NCBI GenBank assembly: GCA_903898215.1
Contig: CAIUEQ010000270.1
Location: 1-17,979 of the forward strand
Length of the DNA stretch: 17,979 bases
Reading direction: 5' to 3'
Origin: an uncultured Bacteroidota bacterium
GTDB taxonomy: Bacteria; Bacteroidota; Bacteroidia; UKL13-3
The position numbers were made by a program, and so were the translations under genes. The notes beneath the pieces are model-generated. The model was given only the letters and a program-made list of their open reading frames with translations, was not told where the DNA came from and ran no database searches. Positions 1 to 7,351 of the stretch are shown piece after piece (position 1 is the first letter of the stretch; the number at the start of each line of letters is the position of its first letter).

Positions 1-3
1 AAT

Positions 4-387
4 TCATCGTGTAATAAATTTTAAGCTAAGGTTTGTTGCTTTATGAAACTCTTTATCAGCTGTTACTAAAGTTGAATTGGTTAGCACAGCAGTTGCGGCA
101 ATTATGGAATCGGCTATTTTAAGATTATAAAGTTTACTTATTTCAATTGAATGATAAATTAGTTTTTTGTTTTCAAGAACAGAAAGATTTACGACTTCAA
201 TTTCATCGCAGAACTCTTTAAAAAGAGTTTCTTCTTCTAATGTTAGTTTTTTAAATGAAAGGTATTCTAACACACTGATTACTGAAATAATGACGTGATT
301 TTTTTTTACAAGATTTGAAATTTCAGAATCACCTTTGAAGAAAAAAATAATAGCATTTGTATCAAGAACAATTCTATTTCCAGTCAT
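4..387 (-). CDS. vapC: PIN-domain ribonuclease toxin, VapC family
   Basis: This 127-residue protein looks like a single PIN domain, the fold of VapC toxins, which are metal-dependent ribonucleases that cleave RNA in the cytoplasm. The acidic quartet expected for the family is visible: D9 in the N-terminal LDTNAII motif, E41, D93 in IADSIIAATA, and D111 in LVTADKEF. The length is normal for VapC. The start codon overlaps the end of the upstream antitoxin gene by 14 nt, the usual antitoxin-first arrangement with translational coupling. All catalytic residues are present, so nothing suggests decay. The RNA target cannot be read from the sequence. The call as a VapC-type toxin is secure; activity in this host is inference. 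Confidence 0.9.
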   Translation of the reverse strand: MTGNRIVLDTNAIIFFFKGDSEISNLVKKNHVIISVISVLEYLSFKKLTLEEETLFKEFCDEIEVVNLSVLENKKLIYHSIEISKLYNLKIADSIIAATAVLTNSTLVTADKEFHKATNLSLKFITR

Positions 388-598
388 CGCGAAGTCTTTT
401 CTGATAAGCTACCGGATCTTCATCAAAAGTTTTCAATGTTCCGGAAAATCTTGATAAATCATATTTTTTCGAATCAGAAAATTCTGTTTTATCAACCACT
501 AAAACAATCTCTGCATCGCATTCGGCTAAATGCGTGTTTACATCTAATTTAATTTTTCCGTCTTTGCCAATATGAATCTTTTTCCGAAGTACTTCCAT
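374..598 (-). CDS. vapB: VapB-type antitoxin of the PIN toxin
   Basis: This 74-residue protein sits immediately upstream of, and overlaps by 14 nt, the VapC-like toxin gene, so it is read as the cognate antitoxin. The N-terminal half (about residues 4-36) is predicted to be beta-rich, with the pattern KKIHIGKDGKIKLDV, and resembles the short swapped-hairpin DNA-binding domains of VapB proteins. The C-terminal tail, FSGTL followed by acidic residues and LRDDWK, is the kind of segment that docks into the PIN active site. No confident family name can be given for the DNA-binding part. The gene starts only 9 nt after the dsbD stop, and a promoter-like box overlaps that stop, so it may be made both from the dsbD message and from its own promoter. 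Confidence 0.75.
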   Translation of the reverse strand: MEVLRKKIHIGKDGKIKLDVNTHLAECDAEIVLVVDKTEFSDSKKYDLSRFSGTLKTFDEDPVAYQKRLRDDWK

Positions 599-602
599 AA
601 AA

Positions 603-637
603 CGAATTTAATTAATTTTAGATTGTTTTTCATCAAA
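603..637 (-). promoter_or_regulatory. Candidate promoter of the vapBC pair
   Basis: On the minus strand TAAATTCG (603-610) matches the Bacteroidota -7 consensus TAnnTTTG at 7 of 8 positions, and TTTG (634-637) could be the -33 element, 23 nt upstream. The box overlaps the dsbD stop codon and ends 4 nt before the antitoxin ATG, so the transcript would have essentially no leader. The spacing is at the long end of what is usual. Confidence 0.4.
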
Positions 638-2713
638 TGCTTTCTTGCCTTTATCTAAAAAGTCAACAAAAATTTGCTCATCGGTATTGAAAAAATTTGG
701 GCCTGATAATTTATTTTCATCTGCATCAATCACTACATATTGTGGCTGTGCCGAGAAATTATATTTACTGATTTGTAAATCCTGATTTTGCTCTCCAATT
801 GTTTTCTTCACTTTCCCATCACGTGGCGAAGTATACCAATCGGCTTGAGGCAATTCTTTTCTTTCATCTGCATATAAACTCACAATGATAAAATCATTTT
901 GCAAACGCTTTAACACTTCCGGTTTTGCCCAAACATATTCTTCCATCTTTCTGCAATTTACACAAGCATGTCCGGTAAAATCGATGAAGATTGGTTTATG
1001 TTGTTTGCGTGATTCTTCCAATGCTTGTTTGTAATCGAAATAACCTGTTAATCCGTGAGGAAGTTCGAGGAAGTCGGAGTGTTTGATGTTTGATGATTTG
1101 ATGATTTGATTTGTCTCGACACCGCTCGACTTGATATTTGCGCCTAAAATAAAATCTTGTGTGTGCATTGGTGGAAGCAATCCCGACAAGGCTTTAAGAG
1201 GTGCACCAAATAATCCGGGAATCATATATACGCCAAATACAAAAGCAATTACCGCCATTCCAAAACGAGGAACACCAACATAAGGCATATCGCTATCGTG
1301 ACTGAATTTTAATTTTCCTAACAAATACATTCCAAGTAAAAATGCCAGTACAATCCAAATTGCTAAATACACTTCACGATCTAAAATTCGCCAGTGATAA
1401 ACAACATCGGCAATCGATAAAAATTTAAATGCAAAACCTACTTCGATAAATCCTAAAACAACTTTTACAGAATTTAACCAACCACCAGATTTTGGAAGAT
1501 TATGCATCCATGAAGGGAACATGGCAAACAATGTAAACGGCAATGCAAGTCCGGCCCCAAAAGCTGCCATGCCAAGTAATGGTTTTACAAAATGTCCGCC
1601 AACTGCTTCAATCAATAAACTTCCAACTATTGGTCCTGTGCAAGAAAAGGAAACAAGCACTAAAGTAAATGCCATGAAAAATATTCCTGCAAAACTTCCC
1701 ATGCTACTTTTCGAATCAATTTTATTTACTAATTGATGAGGTAAAGTAATTTCAAACATTCCTAAAAATGATGCACCGAAAACTAAAAATATCACGAAGA
1801 ATAAAACGTTTGGCAACCAATGTGTGCTAAGCCAATTTCCAAAATCAGGACCCAATCCGAAGAAAGCAAATACCAATCCTAATGAAGCATAAATGGCAAC
1901 GATGCTTAAGCCAAAAGTAAACGCTCTTTTTAAACCTTGTGAGCGTGAATCACTTTTTTTAGTGAAGAAAGAAACTGTCATCGGTAACATCGGAAACACG
2001 CAAGGAGTAAGCACTGCAATTAATCCACCAAGTAATGCGAAAATTAAAAAACCGAGGAATGACTCTTGTTTATCTGTTGATTGGTTGATTGGTTGATTGG
2101 TTGATGTTTTTATTTGTTGATTGATTGTATCAATTGTTTTTGTTTGAGAATTAGTATCTGTTTTTGCTGAATCTAAAACTGGTTGCGTTGAACCGCTAAC
2201 TGATAACACATTACCGATAACCGTTATCCCCTTCACCTCAAACTCCTGGTCAAATGGAGGCATACATACACCGGTAACTTCAGAGCATTCCTGAAAATAT
2301 CTTGAACCTTTAATTACAGGTTTATCGGAAAGGATTTTTACTTTTTGAGTAAATATTGCTTTCTTAGTGAATGTTGAAACGTTTCCTTTCCAAATGTCTT
2401 CGTAATGTGGTTTGGAGCCAATAGGTTTTAATTTTCCAACCAGTTCATAACTTTTATCTTTTTTGAAAGTAAAGTCGGCAGCTATTGGTCCAAGGTTTGG
2501 ATCAAAATCGTTGGAATACATGTACCAATCTTTTTCAATTTCACTGGTAAAAGTGATGGTAATTTCATCGCCAACTTTCACCTCTTTTTTATCAAGAGCG
2601 ATTTTCCATTCAGGAGTTTTTTTAAGAACAGAAGGCTCTTGAGCAAATGAAGATTTCCCAAAAGAGAAAATAACAAAAAACAGTATACACGAAAAATAAA
2701 AGGATTTGGTCAT
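608..2713 (-). CDS. dsbD: Thiol:disulfide interchange protein DsbD (protein-disulfide reductase)
   Basis: DsbD carries reducing power from cytoplasmic thioredoxin across the inner membrane to periplasmic thiol proteins. All three parts are present in 701 residues. A signal peptide (about 1-24) precedes the periplasmic alpha domain (about 30-170) with its pair C143/C150 in ECSEVTGVCMPP. The eight-helix membrane domain (about 218-515) has C238 in TPCVFPMLP and C358 in SFSCTGP. The C-terminal thioredoxin-like domain (about 555-695) has C584-V-N-C587 and cis-Pro 657. All six redox cysteines are intact. The two linkers (about 197-214 and 527-547) are encoded by repeat-type DNA, described separately. 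The gene is followed after 9 nt by the vapBC pair. The physiological partner (for example cytochrome c maturation) is not visible here. Confidence 0.95.
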   Translation of the reverse strand: MTKSFYFSCILFFVIFSFGKSSFAQEPSVLKKTPEWKIALDKKEVKVGDEITITFTSEIEKDWYMYSNDFDPNLGPIAADFTFKKDKSYELVGKLKPIGSKPHYEDIWKGNVSTFTKKAIFTQKVKILSDKPVIKGSRYFQECSEVTGVCMPPFDQEFEVKGITVIGNVLSVSGSTQPVLDSAKTDTNSQTKTIDTINQQIKTSTNQPINQSTDKQESFLGFLIFALLGGLIAVLTPCVFPMLPMTVSFFTKKSDSRSQGLKRAFTFGLSIVAIYASLGLVFAFFGLGPDFGNWLSTHWLPNVLFFVIFLVFGASFLGMFEITLPHQLVNKIDSKSSMGSFAGIFFMAFTLVLVSFSCTGPIVGSLLIEAVGGHFVKPLLGMAAFGAGLALPFTLFAMFPSWMHNLPKSGGWLNSVKVVLGFIEVGFAFKFLSIADVVYHWRILDREVYLAIWIVLAFLLGMYLLGKLKFSHDSDMPYVGVPRFGMAVIAFVFGVYMIPGLFGAPLKALSGLLPPMHTQDFILGANIKSSGVETNQIIKSSNIKHSDFLELPHGLTGYFDYKQALEESRKQHKPIFIDFTGHACVNCRKMEEYVWAKPEVLKRLQNDFIIVSLYADERKELPQADWYTSPRDGKVKKTIGEQNQDLQISKYNFSAQPQYVVIDADENKLSGPNFFNTDEQIFVDFLDKGKKAFDEKQSKIN
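1081..1130. repeat. Interspersed-type repeat inside the second DsbD linker
   Basis: The stretch combines a run of gtttgatg/atttgatg units (1081-1111) with gtctcgacaccgctcgac (1113-1130), in which ctcgac occurs twice. The 11-mer gtttgatgttt at 1081-1091 recurs exactly twice in the intergenic region at 10344-10368. Here the DNA is read in frame as DsbD residues about 528-545, between membrane and thioredoxin domains. From memory, similar ctcgac-rich units are common between genes in Bacteroidota; that part is recall, not computed. Confidence 0.6.
2077..2106. repeat. 8-bp tandem repeat inside the first DsbD linker
   Basis: Three full copies and one partial copy of the 8-mer ttgattgg run from 2077 to 2106, and a related ttgttgattgattg follows at 2115-2128. 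On the coding strand it encodes a Thr/Asn/Gln/Pro/Ser-rich linker (about residues 204-213) between the periplasmic and membrane domains of DsbD. The unit length is not a multiple of three, so gain or loss of one copy would shift the frame. Confidence 0.75.
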
Positions 2714-2737
2714 TGTCGTACTTTAATAATGTACTGA

Positions 2738-2745
2738 CAAATTTA
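2738..2745 (-). promoter_or_regulatory. -7 promoter box of dsbD
   Basis: TAAATTTG on the minus strand is an exact match to TAnnTTTG, 24 nt upstream of the dsbD ATG and inside the 69-nt gap after the small membrane protein genes. No clear -33 TTG is seen at the expected distance. Confidence 0.5.
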
Positions 2746-2782
2746 GAATTTAATATGACATAGGAAACTAAAGTAGCAGAAA

Positions 2783-3001
2783 CTATTCTTCTGTAGCGTT
2801 GGAAGTATGTTGTTCCTCGGGAATACGAGAACGTTCTTTAAATTTTTTATAGATAAATTTTATGCTTTTATCGATGCCAACTATGAGCAAAACAACGATG
2901 ATAAAAGAACCATAAATATAAAGCAACTCATAAGATGAATTTAAACTATTCGCCATCAATACTTCAGAAAAGAGCAAGAAAATAAAAGTTAATGTTCTCA
3001 T
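2783..3001 (-). CDS. Small membrane protein, paralogue of its upstream neighbour
   Basis: This 72-residue protein has an N-terminal hydrophobic signal-like segment (about 1-17), a short polar stretch, one transmembrane helix (about 28-46, YGSFIIVVLLIVGID) and a basic tail (KSIKFIYKKFKERSR) ending in a polar, acidic C-terminus. It aligns without gaps over about 40 residues with the product of the gene 18 nt upstream; shared positions include EL-Y-Y-SFI, VLL, GIDK and IK-I-KK-KE. The pair is probably one operon and arose by tandem duplication. I do not recognise the family. By charge, the tail should face the cytoplasm. It is too small to be an enzyme; a structural or accessory membrane role is a guess. 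Confidence 0.75.
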   Translation of the reverse strand: MRTLTFIFLLFSEVLMANSLNSSYELLYIYGSFIIVVLLIVGIDKSIKFIYKKFKERSRIPEEQHTSNATEE

Positions 3002-3019
3002 TGTTTTATGATTTAAGAG

Positions 3020-3235
3020 TTATTCAAAAGTTTCCCCGGGCCATTGTTCATTAAATATTTCATCTTTTTCTTTTGCCTTTTTTCGAATTATTTTTATTCC
3101 TTTATCAATGCCAATCACTAGTAAAACAATAGCAATAAACGAAATGTAGAGGTAGGAGAGTTCGGTGTTTAAACCCGAATTGAAGGCATTTGCAATATTT
3201 GCCAGCAATAAAAACATCATCAATAATTTTTTCAT
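3020..3235 (-). CDS. Small membrane protein, first gene of the duplicated pair
   Basis: This 71-residue protein starts with MKKLLMMFLLLANIANA, which looks like a signal peptide with an ANA-type cleavage site, followed by one transmembrane helix (about 30-46, containing SFIAIVLLVIGID) and a lysine-rich tail (KGIKIIRKKAKEKDE). The helix end GIDK and the spacing of basic residues are the same as in the paralogue 18 nt downstream, while the signal region and C-terminus have diverged. That pattern, core kept and ends free to drift, supports both being real genes. It is transcribed away from the glucosaminidase gene. The function is unknown and I know of no named family. Confidence 0.75.
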   Translation of the reverse strand: MKKLLMMFLLLANIANAFNSGLNTELSYLYISFIAIVLLVIGIDKGIKIIRKKAKEKDEIFNEQWPGETFE

Positions 3236-3365
3236 AACGGTTAATCTTTAAGAGTGAAAAACGCGATTAATTTTTGAGTTTGTTGTTTGGTATTTGTTTT
3301 ATAAAAGTAATTTTTTTTTGAATAATATTATATACAGTTTTTATTTAAAGTCAGAATGTTGTGAA

Positions 3366-3405
3366 TTGAAAAGCAAATTCAAACTGATGGGCTTTAGTAT
3401 TTTCG
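3366..3405 (+). promoter_or_regulatory. Candidate promoter of the glucosaminidase operon
   Basis: TATTTTCG (3398-3405) matches TAnnTTTG at 7 of 8 positions and ends 4 nt before the ATG at 3410. A TTG at 3366-3368 lies 29 nt upstream, rather far for a -33 element. If used, transcription would start at or next to the start codon. Confidence 0.4.
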
Positions 3406-3409
3406 CCTT

Positions 3410-5014
3410 ATGAAGAAATTACTGTTTACCTTTTGGTGTTTGGTGTTCGGTGTTAATATTTTTGCGCAACCTACTCCAACTATTGACTTTCCTTTTAAAA
3501 TGACGGTTGAGCAATATGTAGAAAAATATGCTCCTATTGCTGTTGAAGAAATGTATAAAAATCATATTCCTGCCAGTATCACCATTGCGCAAGGATTATT
3601 AGAGTCAGGAAATGGAAATAGCCGACTGGCATTAATTGGTAACAATCACTTCGGAATAAAATGCAAAGCTGATTGGGTTGGTGAAACAATTAAAGAAGAT
3701 GATGATGCACCACAAGAATGTTTCAGAAAATATAAAGTTGCCTTAGATTCTTATCGCGACCATTCTGATTTTTTAATGCACGGAACTCGTTATGCATTTT
3801 TGTTTGATCTTGATGAGAAAGATTATAAAAGCTGGGCAAAAGGTTTGAAAAAAGCAGGCTATGCAACAAATCCAAAATATCCTGAACTGCTCATTACAAC
3901 AATCGAAAAAAATAACCTGGCTCATTTTGATTCCCTCAAACCTGGACAAAAAGAGGAGAAGATTATTGTAGAAGAAAAGAAAATTATAATCGCATCACAA
4001 AGAAATATTACCGTAAATGGTGTTCCCGGAATTGTTGCAAAATCTGATGAAAGTTACGCTCAAATAGCGATTGAAAATGAAATGCGTGTTTGGCAAATTT
4101 ATAAATACAATGACCTTTCAAAAGATGCACAAATTCATAAAGGAGATACCATTTATTTAAAACCTAAAAATTATAAAGCCGAGCAAGAGTTTTATATTGT
4201 AAAGGGAAACGAAAGCATGCAACTCATCTCTCAACGTTTTGCCATAAAACTAAGCAAGCTCTATCATAAAAATTTAATGAACGAAGGTGATGAACCTGCA
4301 ATTGGTGAAACTGTTTTTTTAAGAGATAAAAGAAAAGATTCTATCAAACTTAAAGCAATGGAAAGGCTTGCTATTTCTGCTGATTCAACCTATAATAATA
4401 TTGTATATGATGATCCTAAAAAAAATATTGAAACCCAAAATCCTGTTTTACCCGAAGAAAAATTTGTAATCAATATTCCGGATAATAAAAACGATATGGC
4501 ATTTTTTCATACCGTTCAAAAAGGGGAAACACTTTTTATGATTGCTAAAAAATACAATGTTCAAGTTGAAGGAATTAAAGAATTAAATAAACTTCGTGAC
4601 AACAATATCAAGTTAGGAATGGATTTAATTATCAATCCAAATCAACCACCGGTGAGCGAAAAAGAAGAAGCTGTTGTTCCCGGTTATCATGTTGTAAAAC
4701 AAGGTGAAACTTTATATTCTATCGCTCGCATTTATAATAGTACCGTTCTTGAGATAAAAGCACTAAACGATATGCAGAGCGATACACTTAAAATTGGGGA
4801 AGAGTTGGTTGTAGTGCCTTTAAATGGTGAAAAAATTAAAGATTCTACTGCAGTAAATGGAAAAGATAATGAACCCATTTTTCATATCGTGAAAGAAAAG
4901 GAAACCATGTATTCAATTGGAAGAAAATACAATGTTAGCCAGGAGCAAATTCGGAATCTTAATCATATGCTCGATAATAATTTAAAAGTAGATCAGCGGT
5001 TGAGGATAAGATAA
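3410..5014 (+). CDS. Secreted N-acetylglucosaminidase (GH73) with LysM repeats
   Basis: The 534-residue protein is a peptidoglycan hydrolase. A signal peptide (1-19, ending IFAQ) is followed by a GH73/FlgJ-type glucosaminidase domain (about 30-175) with the presumed catalytic E65 in IAQGLLESGNG and the family motif GNNHFGIKCK (77-86). Three clear LysM cell-wall-binding modules lie at the C-terminus (about 365-410, 425-470, 490-534), each with the GETL/YSIA-type core. Two weaker LysM-like segments (about 199-252 and 259-304) sit between catalytic and binding parts. GH73 enzymes cut the GlcNAc-MurNAc bond. The protein should act in the periplasm on the murein sacculus, in cell separation or remodelling. 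It is the first gene of a tight three-gene run; the next gene starts 1 nt after its stop. Confidence 0.93.
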   Translation: MKKLLFTFWCLVFGVNIFAQPTPTIDFPFKMTVEQYVEKYAPIAVEEMYKNHIPASITIAQGLLESGNGNSRLALIGNNHFGIKCKADWVGETIKEDDDAPQECFRKYKVALDSYRDHSDFLMHGTRYAFLFDLDEKDYKSWAKGLKKAGYATNPKYPELLITTIEKNNLAHFDSLKPGQKEEKIIVEEKKIIIASQRNITVNGVPGIVAKSDESYAQIAIENEMRVWQIYKYNDLSKDAQIHKGDTIYLKPKNYKAEQEFYIVKGNESMQLISQRFAIKLSKLYHKNLMNEGDEPAIGETVFLRDKRKDSIKLKAMERLAISADSTYNNIVYDDPKKNIETQNPVLPEEKFVINIPDNKNDMAFFHTVQKGETLFMIAKKYNVQVEGIKELNKLRDNNIKLGMDLIINPNQPPVSEKEEAVVPGYHVVKQGETLYSIARIYNSTVLEIKALNDMQSDTLKIGEELVVVPLNGEKIKDSTAVNGKDNEPIFHIVKEKETMYSIGRKYNVSQEQIRNLNHMLDNNLKVDQRLRIR

Positions 5015-5015
5015 A

Positions 5016-6338
5016 ATGAAAAAAAAACTCACGCATCCGCTTGGAATTTTTATCATCTTTATTCATGCTTTATATTTTTTAATAGCCTGTAAAATCGGTT
5101 CCATTTATTTAGTTGATTCATACGGTTATTTAAATCAGGCGAAAAATATTTTACTTCATCAGAGTTGGTATGCAGAAGATTGGAATGCTCCTGTATTAAT
5201 AGATTATTTCACCATACGGCCACCACTTTACGCGTTTTTTATTGTTGCTGTTCAGAGCATTTTTCATTCAGATATTTTTGTAATTGCTGCTCAAAATCTA
5301 TTGAGTGTTTTTAATATTTTTTTACTTTGGAAGTTGCTCGATAAATTTGAGATTACTCAAAAAAATATCAATATTTCAATCACTCTTGCTTTGTTGTTTT
5401 TCCCTTCTCAATTCATCCATGCAAATTTTATTATGACAGAAATGTTATTTCAAACTTTAATGATGGGTGTGTTTTATTTTTCGGTTAAAACAATTCAATC
5501 ACCAAATTTTAAAAGTGTTTTTATTATTTGTTTTTTGCTGAGTTTAGCAATGTTAACCAAACCGGTAATCTTTTTATTTGGAATAGTTTTATTCGTTTTT
5601 TTTGTTGTGATATTTTGGAAGAAAAATAAAAAAATGTTGATCTCGTTTTTATTGCTTCCATTTACTTATCATTTATTATGCCTGCAAAATCAACACACAA
5701 CAGACTTTTATCATTATTCATCGATAAAAGTTATGGCTGATATCAGAGTAAATGCTCGATATATTCTTGCACAAAAATATGGTGCTGATAGTGCTTCAAA
5801 TTTTGCAACTCAAGTTTTTAAAGAGGCAGATGCAAAGCCGGATTATGAAAGTCGTTACCAATATATTGCTGAAAGATGTAAGGAAGTTTACCTACAGAAT
5901 AAAACAACTTTTGTATTACTTTATCTTAAAGGAATAGCATCAACATTACTTGATCCCGGAAGGTTTGATCTTGCAGTTTTTTTTGGCTTGCAGGATAATA
6001 CCACAGTTGGTTTTTTACATCGATACCATACAGAAGGAATCAAAGCTATTCCTGATATTTTAAATAATCAACCGATACTTTTATTGGCATTTTTATTTTT
6101 CATTTTGCTATGGAATATTTTAGGTTGTATTGCATTTTGTGTATTTATTTTCGACAAAAAAAATGATTTGGTATTGAGGATTCTTGTATTGTTATTTGTT
6201 GGATATATCGTTACTGCAACAGGAATTTCAGGACTTTGCCGCTATCGTGTGCCGGTATTTCCTGAATTAGTTTTTGCCCTTACATTTGCCTTACCACAAC
6301 TTTTTGATTTTGCTAAAAGAAAAATCTCTCATGCTTGA
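5016..6338 (+). CDS. Polytopic membrane protein, GT-C glycosyltransferase-like
   Basis: This 440-residue protein has about ten predicted membrane helices and, after the first helix, the motif YLVDSYGYLNQAKNIL, with an acidic residue in the first extracytoplasmic loop. That arrangement is typical of GT-C enzymes (GT39/ArnT/PMT-like), which move sugars from a polyprenyl-phosphate carrier on the outer face of the inner membrane. Large hydrophobic runs lie at about 120-200 and 350-430, with a soluble loop between (about 225-340). I cannot identify the donor or acceptor. The gene starts 1 nt after the glucosaminidase stop and overlaps the following gene by 8 nt, so it is surely cotranslated with them. 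The GT-C assignment is by topology and motif only; a membrane protein of another family is possible. Confidence 0.65.
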   Translation: MKKKLTHPLGIFIIFIHALYFLIACKIGSIYLVDSYGYLNQAKNILLHQSWYAEDWNAPVLIDYFTIRPPLYAFFIVAVQSIFHSDIFVIAAQNLLSVFNIFLLWKLLDKFEITQKNINISITLALLFFPSQFIHANFIMTEMLFQTLMMGVFYFSVKTIQSPNFKSVFIICFLLSLAMLTKPVIFLFGIVLFVFFVVIFWKKNKKMLISFLLLPFTYHLLCLQNQHTTDFYHYSSIKVMADIRVNARYILAQKYGADSASNFATQVFKEADAKPDYESRYQYIAERCKEVYLQNKTTFVLLYLKGIASTLLDPGRFDLAVFFGLQDNTTVGFLHRYHTEGIKAIPDILNNQPILLLAFLFFILLWNILGCIAFCVFIFDKKNDLVLRILVLLFVGYIVTATGISGLCRYRVPVFPELVFALTFALPQLFDFAKRKISHA

Positions 6339-7197
6339 TTTACCTTTTGAACCTCCTATACAAAAAATTGAACATCCTTTATTTTTAGAAAAAAATATTG
6401 AAGTATCTATTAAAAGAGATGACCTCATTCACCCTTTTGTTTCAGGCAATAAATGGAGAAAACTGAAATATGTTTTTCGGTTTGCACAAGAAACTAATAT
6501 CAAACATTTAATAAGTTTTGGAGGTGCATACTCTAATCATTTATTGGCTTTGGCTTGTGCCGGTGCGATGTGTGGTTTTAAAACTTCGGCATTTGTAAGA
6601 GGCGAGGAAGTTAAAAATCATATGTTGTTTTTATGTAAGATATGGGGAATGGAATTGCATTTTGTGAGCAGGGAAGCCTATCGGAATAAAAGAAAATTAT
6701 TTGACGATAAATTTTCAGAAGATAAAACTACGATGTTTATTGATGAAGGTGGCAGAGGTGAATTGGCAATGAAAGGATGTGAAGAAATTTTAGATTCAAT
6801 GGACCAAGATTTTACACATGCGATATGTGCGGTTGGCACAGGCACAACACTTGCAGGTATTGCCAAACGTGCTGCCGAGCTTAATATGAATGCTGAAGGC
6901 ATTTGTGTGTTAAAAGGTGCTGAATTGATCGACAACGATGTAAAACAACTTGCTCCCGATTTACATAATTGGAATATTCATCACAATTTTCATCGTGGTG
7001 GTTATGCAAAAACTGATGAGGAGTTGATGGAATTTATTAAAACAATTGCAAGTTCAACCGGTATTTTACTTGATCAGGTTTATACGGGAAAAATGATGAT
7101 GGCAGTTTTTGAACTAGCCAAACAAGATTATTTTAAGCCCAAATCAAAATTATTGCTCGTTCATACCGGAGGCTTGCTTGGACTTTTAAGTCAATAA
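6331..7197 (+). CDS. PLP-dependent D-cysteine desulfhydrase / ACC deaminase-like enzyme
   Basis: The protein (288 residues from the ATG at 6331) belongs to the fold-type II PLP family of ACC deaminase and D-cysteine desulfhydrase. The PLP lysine is K41 in SGNKWRKLKY, the substrate-carboxylate loop is GGAYSNH (64-70), and the phosphate-binding loop is GTGTT (169-173). The C-terminal VHTGG (277-281) follows VYTGK (250-254); HTGG rather than HLGG is closer to D-cysteine desulfhydrase, which releases pyruvate, H2S and ammonia. In Bacteroidota such genes are often labelled ACC deaminase without proof. A further-upstream ATG at 6274 lies inside the preceding gene; the 6331 start, with an 8-nt overlap (ATGCTTGA), fits the domain start. 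A strong terminator follows. Confidence 0.88.
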   Translation: MLDLPFEPPIQKIEHPLFLEKNIEVSIKRDDLIHPFVSGNKWRKLKYVFRFAQETNIKHLISFGGAYSNHLLALACAGAMCGFKTSAFVRGEEVKNHMLFLCKIWGMELHFVSREAYRNKRKLFDDKFSEDKTTMFIDEGGRGELAMKGCEEILDSMDQDFTHAICAVGTGTTLAGIAKRAAELNMNAEGICVLKGAELIDNDVKQLAPDLHNWNIHHNFHRGGYAKTDEELMEFIKTIASSTGILLDQVYTGKMMMAVFELAKQDYFKPKSKLLLVHTGGLLGLLSQ

Positions 7198-7298
7198 TAA
7201 ATGTGATAGGTACACATAAATTAATCTTACAACTTTAATTGAATGGAGTTTTTTGTTCAGGAAAATTATTTGAAAAATTTTGACGTAAGGGAATAACA

Positions 7299-7330
7299 AA
7301 AAAAGGCTTTCGATGATGAAAGCCTTTTTT
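7299..7330. terminator. Bidirectional intrinsic terminator
   Basis: A perfect 13-bp inverted repeat (7299-7311 and 7318-7330, core aaggctttc/gaaagcctt) encloses a 6-nt loop and has A and T tracts at either end. It therefore works as a rho-independent terminator in both directions, ending the plus-strand 3410-7197 operon and the minus-strand rpsT. Confidence 0.93.
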
Positions 7331-7351
7331 AAAGAATATTATTAATAAAAA

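Noticed and set aside
1521..2096. Plus-strand frames of 67-71 codons opposite dsbD
   Set aside because: They are shadows of the conserved membrane-domain coding sequence and have no recognisable protein features.
2071..2130. Possible CRISPR-like or tandem array
   Set aside because: Units are 8 bp without spacers and lie within an intact dsbD frame.
6840..6855. Near-perfect sigma-54 promoter pattern (aGGCAC-N5-TTGCA with 10 nt between GG and GC)
   Set aside because: It lies deep inside the D-cysteine desulfhydrase-like gene and encodes the conserved GTGTTLAG phosphate loop, so coding constraint explains it; no gene starts just downstream.
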